In this document: piece by piece, positions 9,240 through 22,380 of the stretch
How the letters are laid out: each line of letters opens with the position of its first letter
Numbering within the stretch: the first letter of the stretch is position 1
The notes under the pieces: generated by a model
Database searches by the model: none
The model's input: only the letters and a program-made list of their open reading frames with translations
What the model was told of the DNA's origin: nothing
Made by a program: the position numbers and the translations under genes
Assembly (NCBI GenBank): GCA_027563935.2
Contig: CM050448.1
Coordinates: 124,511,493 to 124,575,492, forward strand
DNA length: 64,000 nucleotides
Reading direction: 5' to 3'
DNA from: Costus lasius
Taxonomy: Eukaryota; Streptophyta; Magnoliopsida; Zingiberales; Costaceae

Positions 9240-11126
9240 ATAATTTGATGGAGCTGCTTGAGGATTGAGAGGAGGGAGGAGGACTGCGTTTGAGAAGGAA
9301 ATGAAGAAAAAGCTGCTTCCCTCTGTACTGTACTGACTGATTAAGGCTTCCGGCGGTCGAGTAGATTGAGTAATGAATATGGTGGGCAGCTTAAATCAAT
9401 CGAACGAGCAAAGTTTGGATCGCAGAGTGTAAATATATTGCAGATAAAATGGTTCATCCACTGTTAGATAATACGTACGTAAGTTGAATAATAAATACAG
9501 AAGTCAATTTCATGATCTTGTGATTGAGGAGCAAGGACTAGGATACTTACAGGAGAAGTAACTTGATTTCAAGATCTCGTTATCAATTAAAATTTTGCTC
9601 CCATGAATTTGAAAAAAGATAGGGGTTGTGCTTCTTTTAGAAGGAATCTATTAAAAAAAATGTAATTAAAATAAGAATTAAATATTTTTTTTTCTTTATG
9701 TCTTAAATTCCTTCCAAAAAAATACAGTCTTAATAAAGAGCCTATGCTTTCTAGCATAATTTTTTAAAATACGCACTTTCAATTCATCTTATGTAATTAA
9801 TAAAATTACTATAATTTTGATTAATTAAATTATTTATTATTATTATTGTTATCGTCGTCGTATGTGGATGAAGTCTCTCGTATACTAATATTAACCAATC
9901 CAAGATGGAGTTGCCGTAAAGAGTTGGAAAGGGAACCCCACCCACCTCTTCACTGGAGAAATAAATTCAAAAGACAAAATTAATTAATTTGAACTCAACA
10001 ATGTCAAGTGGCAGTTCACATTGGATCATATGAAGGATACTCGAGGAATTATTGGGTGAGATAATTTTCACCTTAGATTTGTTTAATTAGAATCATAAAA
10101 AATTTTTGATCTATTTTTTTTTAGAGAATTTAAGTGAGGAAGAAAAAAAAAATACAATAAATCTACAAAAAAAACTATCACATTTATTATATTTTTTCTC
10201 TCCTATATGAATTTCCTCTAAAGAAACAAACTATTAGTTTTATTGATTGATGTATAAAGCTAAAAGTCATTGGGATTATGTTTGTAATTTTAATTTATAT
10301 GTTGATGATACTAAATAATAAACTAAAGGCCATGTTTTGTCGAACGCACATCATAACCTTGCACTTGATCCCAAACCTAACCCCATATGGAAACTTGATC
10401 TTGATAGGAAAAATTATAGTTAATAGTAACAAGCGATAGGGTGATGGTGGAAGTGTGCAATGAAAATAATGTTTAGCCCTAGTGGCCAAAGCAAGTGGTA
10501 GCAACTAGCCTAATATGTAATAGTAATAATAAGAGTGATGATGATGACAATAACAATAGCTATCATGATAACGGCGGGTGGGGGTGAGTTAGGGTCATGG
10601 AATAATAGATTAACTCGAGTTTTTTTTATCAAAATTGAGTTAGGCAATGAAGAGTGTAGGGCATAGGTTTTTATGTCATTAGTTCTATGATTGATAGTTT
10701 GATACATTGATATTTGCTTAATATAATTGTAATAATTTTTATATTTATTTTAAATAGCTTATATATAATATATAAAAGATTTATTGATAACTAAACTTTT
10801 GTACTTTAATTTTAAAGTACGGAGACAGTATAATTAATTTTAAAGTACGGAGACAGAGTTACAAAATTTTAAACCCTAATGGCTAATTTGCAAGTTAGTG
10901 CTGACGTCCTTGTGACGAAAAAGGAAACAAAAATCTTATAGAATTCGAACCGTTTCTGCAGATCAGGTTTGAACGGCTTGATTTGGGCTTGTATCATTTG
11001 AACCGTTCGATTTTTAAAAATGAAACATTTTTTTTATTTTGATCGAACGATCCAAATTCAAGCTGATCGGATGGTCGAGAGTTCGCACGGAGAAACTGTT
11101 CAGCTCCCCGCCTCTTCCCCTCCAAG
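9240..11126. other. AT-rich intergenic DNA, no gene seen
   Basis: The first 150 bases should contain the promoter and leader of the minus-strand ATL gene. Beyond that the stretch is AT-rich. TTTTAAAGTACGGAGACAG occurs twice in close succession (about 10811-10858). No coding region or RNA gene was recognised. Confidence 0.5.
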
Positions 11127-11134
11127 ATTTTTGA

Positions 11135-12554
11135 TAGGGGTGTCCAATCGGTTCGAACCGAACCGAACAGAAGTTTTTTTCCCCAAATATTGTAACCCGA
11201 AATCGAACCGAACCGAACCGAACCTAAAAAGTTCGGTCCGGTTCGGTTTAGACCGGTTTAAACCGAAAATTTAAGTTATCTACTTACATTGCTACTTCTA
11301 TGTTCAGCTTCAAATTTCTAATACTATATTGATGTGTTTCCTTTAGGAAGGAGCTCTTCAAAAGACTTGCTTCATCATTTACTTGCATGAACCTCAGTTA
11401 CATAGCAATGAATCAACGAATAATCAACGAATTTGCTGTCTTCAATTACATAACAAAATCATAAAAAGAAACTAAAGAAAGTGCTCAACTAAATTCTATC
11501 TACAAACTCAGCAGCAACTTCGCAGCAAGTTGCGTCGTCGGCTCAACGTCAAATACGAACACAAGCAACGCTTGTGGACGAATTTTTTTGGTTCGGCATT
11601 GCTGAACCAACCCCAGGTGAGACTGGTTCGGTTCAATTAAGTTTGAACCATTTCACTTAATTCAAACCAGTACACGTCCAATTTCTAGACCAGGGAGCCA
11701 AGCCAAATTTGTCAAACAAATTTCAAATTAAAAACGAAGGGAAAAAGAAGGAAAATTGAGAGAGTGAAAAAAAGGAAAAGAAATTAAGAAAAGAAAGGAG
11801 AGGCTGTGCAGGTAAAGAGGTGAGGTAGAGAAAGAAGATGAGAAAGGGATCTTGGGCTCAGGGAGAACAGGCTAACAGCTATAGAAAAATCAAAGGACTT
11901 GGAAGTGATATCGTTAGAGGAAATATAAAACCCTAAAAATCAAAACTAAACCTAAAAGCTTACTGATGAAGGTGTGAACTGTGCTGGCGAAGGCGGTGAG
12001 TCGGCATCTCAAGAGTCAAGCCTCTCAAGCTCAGCGATGAGAGCGATTGCGACTGCGAGAGCGCGTAGGGTACGCGTAGCTGGAGCCGAGAGGCGAGCAG
12101 AGGAAAGGAATTGCGGGAGCCGGGAGCCGCGAGCAGAGGAAAGGGACTGCGACTGCCGACTGCGAGAGCGCCGTCGCCCGTCGCGGCGTCGCGCCGAGTG
12201 GAGGCGTGGAGCTGTGGAGTTCCTGTCGCAGGTCGCCTGGTCGGCAGTCGGCTGGAGGCTGAACCGCTGAAGGGCGAAGGCTGAAGCGTTAGCGGCGTAG
12301 GGTTAGGTTACGCGTAACTTACGCGTAACGTTAAATGTATTTTTTTGAACCGCTGAATCGTTTATTCGGTTCGGTTCGGTTTTTTTGTTTTTTAAAACCA
12401 AAAACCGAAACCGACCCGATAGATTTTTACTCAAATCGAACCCGACCCGAACCCGACCCGAACCCGACCCATTGAATAAAAACCAAACTGAACTGATAAT
12501 TTCGGTTCGGTTCGATTTAATTTACCGGGTTGAACCGGACTTTGGACGGCCCTA
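11135..12554. mobile_element. Non-autonomous hAT transposon
   Basis: The left end TAGGGGTGTCCAATCGGTTC and the right end read in reverse (TAGGGCCGTCCAAAGTCCGGTTC) form terminal inverted repeats. They are flanked by 8-bp direct repeats ATTTTTGA (11127-11134) and ATTTTTTA (12555-12562), matching at 7 of 8 bases. Both subterminal regions are packed with short GGTTCGGTTCGG/CCGAACCGAACC motifs, as is common where hAT transposases bind. There is no transposase; the one longer open frame (11974-12270) is Arg-rich low-complexity sequence. It sits 1.0 kb upstream of the UFM1-peptidase start codon and could affect that promoter. Confidence 0.85.
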
Positions 12555-12562
12555 ATTTTTTA

Positions 12563-13576
12563 TCGAGCGAGAAGACCTTAACCAATGCTAGTTCAAGTCT
12601 TGTTGTCGGAAAGGTTTCTTGCTCTTCGCAATCTTCTGCTTATCGAACGCGTCGGATATATGCTGCGTTGTTTAATATGTCCTCAATTTTTCTGCCTGAT
12701 TTGTTCCTTATTTTTTGTACTGTTTTGATTTGTTTGCTCTTATCCGGTAATCATGTGCTTGCAATATCTTAACTCCTATTTCCGCACTTAATTTCTTAAA
12801 TAGATGCTTGAGGACCCAGGCGTTCCACATGCTTCGGATTAACTTTCCGAAAAAAGAGCCGAATAGCAGTTAGGGTTTGCATTTAATGGGTTCTTAATAT
12901 CTTATACCTCAATCTTTTTAGTAAATATTTGATTACAATCGAACCCATTTTTGAAAATGTTGTGTTTGATTGTTGGCGCAAACTTTTTGTTGTTGTGGCT
13001 GCGACTGTAGTTTGTTATGCTTGCCCTTAAACTTTCCCATTACATATGTATATATATGACTGCTTCAATCCGCTTTTGCATCCAATTAGGAGATTAAATT
13101 TTTGAGTAGGCTGTATACATAAAAGTAAAAATGGAAAAGTACTACTAGAAAACATACTCTAGCAATAGGCTCGTTTCTTAATCCTATTTTACTAGTCAAT
13201 TTGCTTTGCCTTAAGAAATGATAGAAGGAATGGTTGCTCTACTAAGTTTTCTTTTGTTGTGGTTAAAGATTCATTATATTAAACTAAAAATGCTGGTTTG
13301 CAGCTTTGTGTTTTCTTGAAGCTTTCATAGATGGAACCTTCACATGAACACAAAGTCAAATGTATGAGACCGTGTAAACAACTCCTTATAATTGCTACAT
13401 CAATCAATGAAACCGCATATCTGTAGACCATGAGAAAACGTTGTTTACTTGTGAGTGAGAAATATTTGATGAACATCAAGTTCTTTCATTGGCTTCAAAT
13501 GGAATGGTTTTATTTTGCTAAATAGAACATTTGTGATTTACTATTTGGTTTCTATGATGCAGGTAGTCATCAAAAG
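12563..13576 (+). other. Probable promoter and non-coding first exon of the UFM1-peptidase gene
   Basis: No protein-coding match was recognised. A splice-acceptor-like TGATGCAG at 13555-13562 lies 14 bases before the predicted ATG. This suggests that the 5' leader is spliced from a non-coding exon somewhere between the hAT element and 13562. Confidence 0.35.
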
Positions 13577-16500
13577 ATGCTCACGTCTTGCCCTTTTTGT
13601 CATGCGAGTATTCCTTCAACAGAGTTGGAATGGTAATCTTTTCTGATAAATCTGTACTTGTATTTATCTTTTATTTACAAACAAGTTTCTACGTTTACCA
13701 TGTACACTTGTAGGCATGCAAACAATCATTTTGCAGACGACCAACTTGAAAGAGACTTGGAACTAGCTATGCAAATTTCTTTAGAACCTCCAAGTCCTGA
13801 TATTATGGTGGCAACAGCTCTACAGGTGGTTGTATTTCTGTGTACTAAATATCTTGTATGCAACACTATTCATTTTTGACATATAACTCCTTCGTTCCTT
13901 TATGTGATAAATTGAAGAAATGTGTATGATTTTGCATTTGTGTAAATTCACTTATCCTTTGCTAGCTAACCTGACTGGGGCATATATCATAATATTGATT
14001 TCTTGAGTTAATTTCACTTTACCTCCATATAGTCTAGGATCATGACAGTTATACATCTATATGTTTAGTCTTAGTTTTAAGAGATTTAAGCGTACTCCTT
14101 ACTTTCTATGAGTTTAGTCTTAGTTTACCATGTAGTTTAAAGAGTTTCAATTCACATCCTATACTCTTGCGTTTAATCTCCATCTGTTTCCAATTAGACC
14201 TAAAACTATAATTAGATTTTAAGTCCATCTAAAATTTAGTCAGGCTCCCACCAAGTATCAGCAATCTGAGCATTATTATTGAAGTTGTATGATGATAGTA
14301 GTCTTCACTATTTGTACTATATCTTCTGTGGTGGTTTGTTTTAATTTTCTATGGAGTTAGAAGAGGTTTCTTGAAAATGACAACAAACTCTAACTGGCAG
14401 GTAGCAATGTGAAATTGATCACTATTTGTTTGTTGTCTTCTCTCTCAATATAGGTTGTGTGATTATGTGATGTAATCTTTGTTATCTAACTATTTTACAT
14501 ATGTATGAAGCAAAGTTATTACCAACTCAAAGTTTGTTTCTTGAATAAGAAACTTAATATGCCAACATCAATTGGAGAATGCTGCACATATTTGTTCTTT
14601 CAGTTATTTTAGTTAAGTTATCTATTGTTTAATTATTCATACGATGTTAGTTTACGATTAAATTCCTTTTATCTCTATATGTTTCATGTCTATAAAATCC
14701 AATCTGTGTGTTTTCCTTTTAGTAAACTTTAGATTCTTTTTTGCTTTATTTGAGGTCCGGTCAATTGTTCTATCCAGAATATGGACACTCAACCTCGAAC
14801 TATCTATTGCAATGTTTGGAATATTTTTCGGATTTTCTATGGACTGATGGCATTCACTATTGCATATATTTTCAGGATAAACGAACAAACTTCACAAAAT
14901 CATCTGCTGCTGAATTAAGAAGTTTTCCATGTAATTCAGACTCGGATCATAATGCGACCAGTTCTAGAGATGCATTTGACCTAGAAATTTCTATGTTGGT
15001 TGGTTTGCAGATGAAAAGTACATTTTACAATGTTGAAGGTGGTCTTATGGCGTTGCTTAGAAGGTGTTTGGAATTAGAAAATGGAAACACAGTAAGTATA
15101 ATTTCTGGTCATACTGATCACTATCAGACTAATGAATCAGAAGATGTTGGATGGGGTTGTGGATGGAGAAACATTCAAATGTTGAGTTCCCATTTATTAG
15201 CACAAAGACCAGCTGCAAGAGATGTACTGTTCGGTGGTTCTGGATATGTTCCTGATATTCCATCCCTTCAGAGGTGGCTGGAAATTTCGTGGAAAAGAGG
15301 CTTTGATACATATGGATCCAACTTCTTTTATCGAAAGGTATATGGTACCAAGAAATGGATTGGAACAACTGAATGTGCTACATTATTCCGTTCTTTTGGG
15401 CTTAGAGCAAAGGTTGTGGATTTTGACAGTGTAAATTCTAAAAAGCAGCTAAATAATGGGAATTCTAAGTGCAAAGGGCTTATCAAAGAGGTTTATGGGC
15501 CAATGGATAAATTTCTGAAACGCACAAAGGATGATGATCTTCAAGCAGGCCCTTCATCTTCTGGTAACTACTTAACAGAAAATTGTTGTGATTATCAAAG
15601 CAAAAAGAAAAGAAACATATGCGGTCCTCAGGTCCTTGTTGATTGGGTGTGGAAATATTTTTCTTCTGAGTTCAAGAGTAGCTTTGGAAGCGCTAAATCT
15701 GTTCTAATCAGTGAGAAGACGTTAGTTATTTTTAAATACTTATAATCTAACTTTTGCAACAATATACATTAGTCTTTGCCTTTGCCTTTCAATCCTTTTC
15801 CTTCCCTTTTTCCCACAAGCAGGCCTCTGTACTTCCAACATGATGGACATTCAAGAACCATTGTTGGGATTCAAATGAGCAAGGGAAAATGTGCATCGGA
15901 ACAGCATTACTCTTTGTTGGTTCTAGACCCTGCTCATGTAAGTATCTATGTTTTTGGCATTGCCTTTTATTATGATGACCTTGAATTGATGTCCAATGGA
16001 TTGTGCGGTTGCATTATATGAATGTGTTTAATTAGTTGGATGCATTTATATTTTTGACATTGCCCTTTATTATGATGATCCTGAATTAATGTCCATGAAA
16101 TTGTTTAGAAACAATACTATTATAAATCTAAATATTTGGAAGTTGAAGAAATTTATATAGTAAATAATTATTAAGTTTGAATAAGAGTTTCTTTATATTG
16201 ATAAAATATTTTTAAAGCGTTCTTAAAGCTAAGTTTCTATACTAACTTTCTATATGTAAGTTATGAAACTATTTATATATCTTTAAAATTTACAAATTTT
16301 TAGTTAAATTAAACGGCTCTTCATTGTGAATAATAGATTTAACTAATTCCCTTTTGTTTTCTTGTGAATAAGATTTTCTTAAGAATTGAAAAGAAGTTTA
16401 AAGTAGCTATAACACGAGAAATTTCATTCTAGTCTTTTTAAGATACAAATTAACTCGACTAGTTTCGTTATTTGATTTAGATGACATTAATTTTTATGCT

Positions 16501-17470
16501 TTTACAATGAGTCTTCTCTTAACCTTTAGTCATAACAATGTCGTGTTCCTTCCAAAAATCACTTTCCACTTCTATGTATAAATTTGGTTTGAATCAATAG
16601 CACTTGTAGTAGCTTCTACATTATGCTGAGTTGAGTATTAGTATCATGCTTCGTATTCTTGAGATTGTTCCAGAGGTATTAGTATATGTTGATGTTAGGA
16701 TTATTTGATTACTCAAAATCATCAATGGGTTATTTGACTCAATTTATTTTGCATTTTCATTACCAAAAAAAATTCTTATCATTAACTCTTATGAAATAAA
16801 AGTAAAACAAGTTAACAAAAAAATATAAAATGTATTTAAAGATTAGCAGATAATAAAAAAAATAGACAAATGAAGTCCTTGATCCAACCCGATTGAACTT
16901 GTTTCCTGCTGATCTGATCAAGTCACCGGCATGACATATTTGTTAAATGAATTGTTTTTGCTCGACAAGTTAGCATAGTAACGCAGCCTTACTCCGATAC
17001 AACATTTGTCATCAATAATAGTGTCAAATGGCGCACTCGATGTCACCAAATGAAGCTAATCAACTTGTTTCTCATTCAATATCAATGTGATAGTATAATT
17101 GAGTATTTGGTATTGATCTTAATTAATAAAATGGTCCAGAATTAAGTTCCGTTTTTACCACTTTGCCTTTCTTTTTTTAAAAAAACTTCTCTCTAATCTT
17201 TATTGTCTTGTTCTTTTAGAGAACAGCTGCCTTGGAGAAATTTCTGATAGATAATAATTCCTGGCAGAAGCTGATCAAAAGAGGGGCTCACACACTGAGA
17301 AAACCTCAGTATCAGGTTCCTTCTTAATCTTTCTACTTCCATTTTAGTCTATATGGTGCAATCATCTAACATGCTTGTGGAATTAGTTATGTTATGTTGA
17401 TCCTGGAATTGCCAGTGAAGAGGAGATGGAGCAGCTCAAGATTATTGACAGCATATTAATTGAAATATGA
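13577..17470 (+). CDS. Zinc-finger UFM1-specific peptidase (C78 family, ZUFSP/ZUP1-like)
   Basis: Six coding exons were predicted by frame and GT-AG sites: 13577-13632, 13714-13825, 14876-15720, 15823-15937, 17220-17315 and 17387-17470. They sum to 1308 bases and join in frame to 435 residues. The start MLTSCPFCHA opens a C2H2-type finger (CPFCHASI...EWHANNHF) split by intron 1. The C78 papain-like domain carries the catalytic Cys151 in VGWGCGWRN, then LYFQHDGHSRTIVGIQ and LLVLDPAH, which holds the Asp-Pro-X-His element. The family includes UFM1 proteases and the human K63-deubiquitinase ZUP1, so the product is expected to cleave ubiquitin or UFM1-type conjugates in cytosol or nucleus. At5g24680 is the Arabidopsis relative I recognise. 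Weaker points are the first exon boundary and the last intron. No disabling change is visible. Confidence 0.9.
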
Positions 17471-18877
17471 GAAACCCAAATAGAAAGATATATTGTAAAT
17501 TTTGAGAGCCCCATATTTATAATTTTGAAGAACAGAACTAATTGTAATTTTCTTCAATCCTGTGATCATGTGGTTTGTTTGTGATAAGTTTCACGAAACG
17601 CAAATTAAATCTGGTTTATATTGCAATGTCCTTAGGATAGAAGAACAGCTGAGCCCTGCATATCATAGACTTGTGCATATGTTTTAAATCTTAATCAGTG
17701 CTTACATCTATAATTGAAGCTACAACTAAAATAATTCATGATAAGGTTGCATTTTGGTTATTTAGTCCATGTATTATAGAAAAACTTGAAAGAGTTGTGT
17801 CTGGATTATGGAACGTAGTGGAACTTGATGCTTGAGACGTACAATGATTTTGTCCTCAAAACATGGAAATAAATATGACTACTTTCCTACTAAGAAAGTT
17901 TAGGAGAAAACTATGTTTTTTTTGGAAACTCAAGACTCTAAGAGTCTTTTATAATGTCACTGAGCATTTTTTCCAAGGTTTGATTTTAGTATGGAACACA
18001 AAGCAGAGTCATCATATACCATTCGAAATGCTTATATAATAGTCCTAATGATGCAAACTAATTCTGATTTCTGATTGCCTATTTAGTCTTTTGTGGTTAG
18101 ACTGTTGAGAGTTAGTTTAATTTTAAACTCCTCTAAGTTGTCCATTGTGGCGATACTAGTATTGTCCTCAGTTATCCGAGTTTATTGTAATATATTACAG
18201 TTGATTACATTGGTGCATCAATATTTTTATTTGATAACAATGTAGATAAATAGGTATTAAATCATTTTTTCTCAAGGAGCAAATTTCAATTTTCATGATG
18301 GTATAGGAGTGTAGGAGCGAAGAGAGAATACAACCTATTCCTCGGAGGGGTAGGAGCTATGGTCATTATGTGATATTTTTCTTGAGCAAGCCTATATTTA
18401 AAGGTTAACAAATTATAAAGTTTGAAAATAAACTAATATTCTCAAACAACGAGAATAAATCATACAAAAAATCTAAATTAGAACCGTAGGATAATAAAAT
18501 GCTGTCTCAAATATTGCTATAGATTAAAAAAACACGGAGGGAACTTTTTCTTCTCTATTTTAACTTTTTTCAACTAAAAGGAATAAGCACAACAAAAAAA
18601 CTAAAAGGAATAAAGCAGAAGAAAATATTTTTTAAAATTTCAAATTCATTTTTTTTCTAAAATAAAATTGAATAAGAACAAATGTGACGGCTTTCGTCAC
18701 AGAATTGCACGGTTCCGTTCAATTTGGCACTCTTACAGCACAAAATGTGAACAGACCCACGAACTCGCGGGTTGAAATGGTTGCGGGCGGACCGAAGACA
18801 TCCCAGAACACCGCCACATCACTGACCGCCCTGGGCTGTGCCTTGGATTCCCCCGCTTCCTTGAGTCGGCCGGGGCT
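17471..18877 (+). other. 3' region of the peptidase gene and upstream region of the HEATR6-like gene
   Basis: The 5' part should contain the 3' UTR of the peptidase gene. The last 200 bases turn GC-rich just before the HEATR6-like ATG and probably hold its promoter and leader. No additional gene was recognised. Confidence 0.45.
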
Positions 18878-21512
18878 ATGGCGTCGTCCTCGTCCGGCGT
18901 CCGCGCATGGCGGACGGCCTTCCTCACTCTCCGAGACGAAACCCTAGCCTCGCCCTCTCCCCCTGCTCTGCTCGCTCTCCTCCGCGATCTCACGCTTTCA
19001 CACTCCTCCGACGCCCTGGTCGCCGCCGCCACCGCCACCGATCTGCCCCCTCACGAGGTTTGAATCTCGTTCTTGATTACCTCGTTTCGTCTTTGAGTAT
19101 TTAATTCACACTAAAGTGGTTGATGGATGGTTTCAGGTGATCTCGGATTTGGTCTTACTCGCCGAGCTGGCGTCGGCGTCTTCTGCCTGCCAAGATGCGG
19201 ATGATGTTTTACTCTGGACATTCCATTTGGTAATTGCGGCGCTCTTTCCTTTTTTCTTCGTTTGAGAAAAAAAAAAGTAAATATACCCCACTCTTATTTG
19301 AAGTTCGTACACCTATTGACTGTATGAAAGCCTTCTGGCTTGGGTAAAATCCAAATGCCTATGAACTCATAGGCCTTTTCAAATACAAGGGAATATTTCA
19401 ATTTACTGTACGAAGAAGTCTTCTAGCTTATGTAAAATCCAAATGCCTATGAACTCATAGGCTTTTTCAAGTACAAGGGACTCTCAATTAAATATTTGTT
19501 GTAAAAGGGTGTTCTTGATCTTAATATATTGAATATTAATAATCTGTGCCCTTTAATTAATACATATTCATAAATCATAATTAATTTTTTGAGTGCAAAT
19601 CCATAGATTCTCATACCTGAACCATTATGCCTCTTATTATTTATTCTAACTTGATAAAATTAATGGGAAAATATAATTCCCATTCACAAATGCATGCAAA
19701 TTTTAATTTCTATTACGCGCCTAACATTCTCCCATTTGGTGGTCAACACCATAAACTTGATTGTTCATATTTGAAAAAAGCATCAACCACTTTTTTTTAA
19801 TCTACGAAACTCAAGCTTTCCTTCCCTTTGCCACTTGAAGATTCCTTCTTCTAGAAGACTTGAAGAAATCAAGTATTCTAAGACCATTCTTCTCTTTCTC
19901 CTTGGATGCATCAAAGTTTTGATTTGCTTTACTATATCATATGCGAATGCTAAATCCACAAGATTATGATGATTCAACTTTTGCTCTTATCACTATTTTA
20001 GAACATTGATAAAACAAGAGTTTGTTTGCCTTCACCACATTTTTGATGTTTATCATTCAAGTAGAGAATAGCTTCACATACTCACCAACAAAGAAGTGTG
20101 TTAAGTTGTCTCAATTTTCTTTGAGCTATGGACTTTTTATTTCCCAGTAGGAACTGAGCTCTCAACTCTTCCATCAAGTATGCCCACGTATTTATTATAT
20201 AATGCTCCTTTTATCTCATCATATCATCTAGATCGCCAAAGCTGGATATCCATCGACAAGTACCAGTTGTCATTAACAATTTTAATTCATCCAGTTCTAG
20301 TAGGGTAATTGAAATTATTATTTCATATTGAAAGGTCCCTCTAGTACTATCTCAGGTTTAGGGCCTCTAAAATCCTAGGGGATTTTAGGGTTTGCAAAGA
20401 ATGGCTTTGCATAATGTTTACTCATGACATGTCGCTTTGCCCTTTATCCCATCCAAGAGTAGAGAATATATCTACAAGGCTAACACAATGGCATATTTGC
20501 TCCTCCATGAATAATAAATACAAAAATAATACTCACATTATTTACAAAATACCAGGGACACGTACAATATCCATGGCACAAGACTTTTGCATGGCAATTG
20601 CATGGGCTATAGATTGTATGTACAAGGCATGTACATGTCTCATGCAAGATAGGCATGACCTAAATTACATTAGGCAACTTCTGTCCTTAACACTAGGCTT
20701 TAAGAATCTCATTTGTTGAATGATTTGACTTGATGAAGATGTCGAGAATTTAAATGGATGAGGTTAATATTCCAAGCTTGTTGATAGTGGCACATTCCAT
20801 ACAGATCTAAGCTTTGAAAACTATTCAGGATAAGATACATCCATGACTACTGAAATCTCTTTTTAGGCATAGCTTATGTGGTTCGTCTACAGGTTTGTAA
20901 CATTACTTGTCGTTAATTTTTTATTTAGATGGAAATGCATTCAATTCTCTCATATTATGTACATTTCTTTTCTTTTTGTGGATAGTGCTTTATTTCTTCT
21001 CTGCATCTTTGTGGATTCTCTTTCCCTAACCTTACTTTTATCAAATGCAGTTTCATGATGTTAGTTACAAAGTCTTCCTTGATATTAGTATTCCTTCTTG
21101 GACTATCATACTGAGCATTCTTCAAAGGATTGTGGAGCGCACTTTTAGTAATACTGATAATAAGACATCAAATTTGGATAACACTTCTAAAATGAGAGTC
21201 ATAGCTGAGATGCTAGATATTCTCAGGTAAAGTGTAAACTTGTGCTAGTTTTTAGTGTTCCTTGACGTGTTTGTAGTTTGATTAGTTGTCTATTGCGTAG
21301 GGGATCTGATACAGATATTGGTATCACAGTGATGTTCTTATACAATGTCCTTTTAGTGTTTTCAGCTAAAGCTAAGATACAACTAGAAGGAAATTTGATG
21401 TTTTGCATTTTTAATGTTTCTAATTTCTGAGCAAATCAAAATTGCTTGACACTAAGGTGAATTACTATTATTTTTTAGGAGTTAGGAAACAATTAGTCTT
21501 TTTCGCTATGTT

Positions 21513-21576
<64 letters not shown>

Positions 21577-22337
21577 GTATGAACTGGTTTGACCTTGTAT
21601 CAATACATGCTATAGGGTTGGAACCGTACTAGTGCCATATATATGAATACAATATAAGTCAGGCTGTATTGACTATTACCATTATTATATTTAGTATGAA
21701 TTGGTACATATTAATTCAATATTGGACCATACACTAGTATGGACTGAAAATGAAAGCCTTGTATATATTTATACACACTTTCTTTTGAGAAGCTTAAACG
21801 TCAACTATGTGACCTGGGGATTGCACCTTCATTTAGAAGTAATTTCAAGATTTGACTTGGTAATTGAACCGTAAAGAGTCCAAGTTGATACTTTGACATC
21901 AATTATTGCACCTATTTGAGTAAATATCGAGGTCTAACACACCAATTAAACTCCATATTTTGATAAGGAAGAGTAAAAGTCTATACCTAGGCCCTAAACA
22001 TCATGCTCATATATAACCCTGTGTATTTTGTCCCCTCATATCAAATATTGAAGTTGTAACACCTTAATTGTTGTGTCCCATATTTAAATGTAAGTGTTAC
22101 AATGGCATTTAAGGCTTGGATTTTCTACTACTAATATTGACTTAAAATTTTCAATTGGATGATATTAATTTAGGTCTCTTAAGTTTATGAGTTAGTTTTC
22201 TTAGGTAGATAACAAAAAAAGTCTTATTAGACATAGTTATCTCACTCTCAAGTCAATAAATATGACATAGTTTAAGGTATTATTCCATGTTGCCTATACT
22301 AGTTTGTTCCTATACGGGTACATAGAACAAGGTCGAC

Positions 22338-22380
<43 letters not shown>

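Noticed and set aside
11974..12270. 98-codon Arg-rich open frame
   Set aside because: It lies inside the hAT element, is low-complexity and GC-driven, and matches no family.
14741..14875. Upstream extension of the large peptidase exon to the ATG at 14741
   Set aside because: A clear acceptor (TTTTCAG) at 14869-14875 joins in phase to exon 2, and the upstream residues do not resemble the family.
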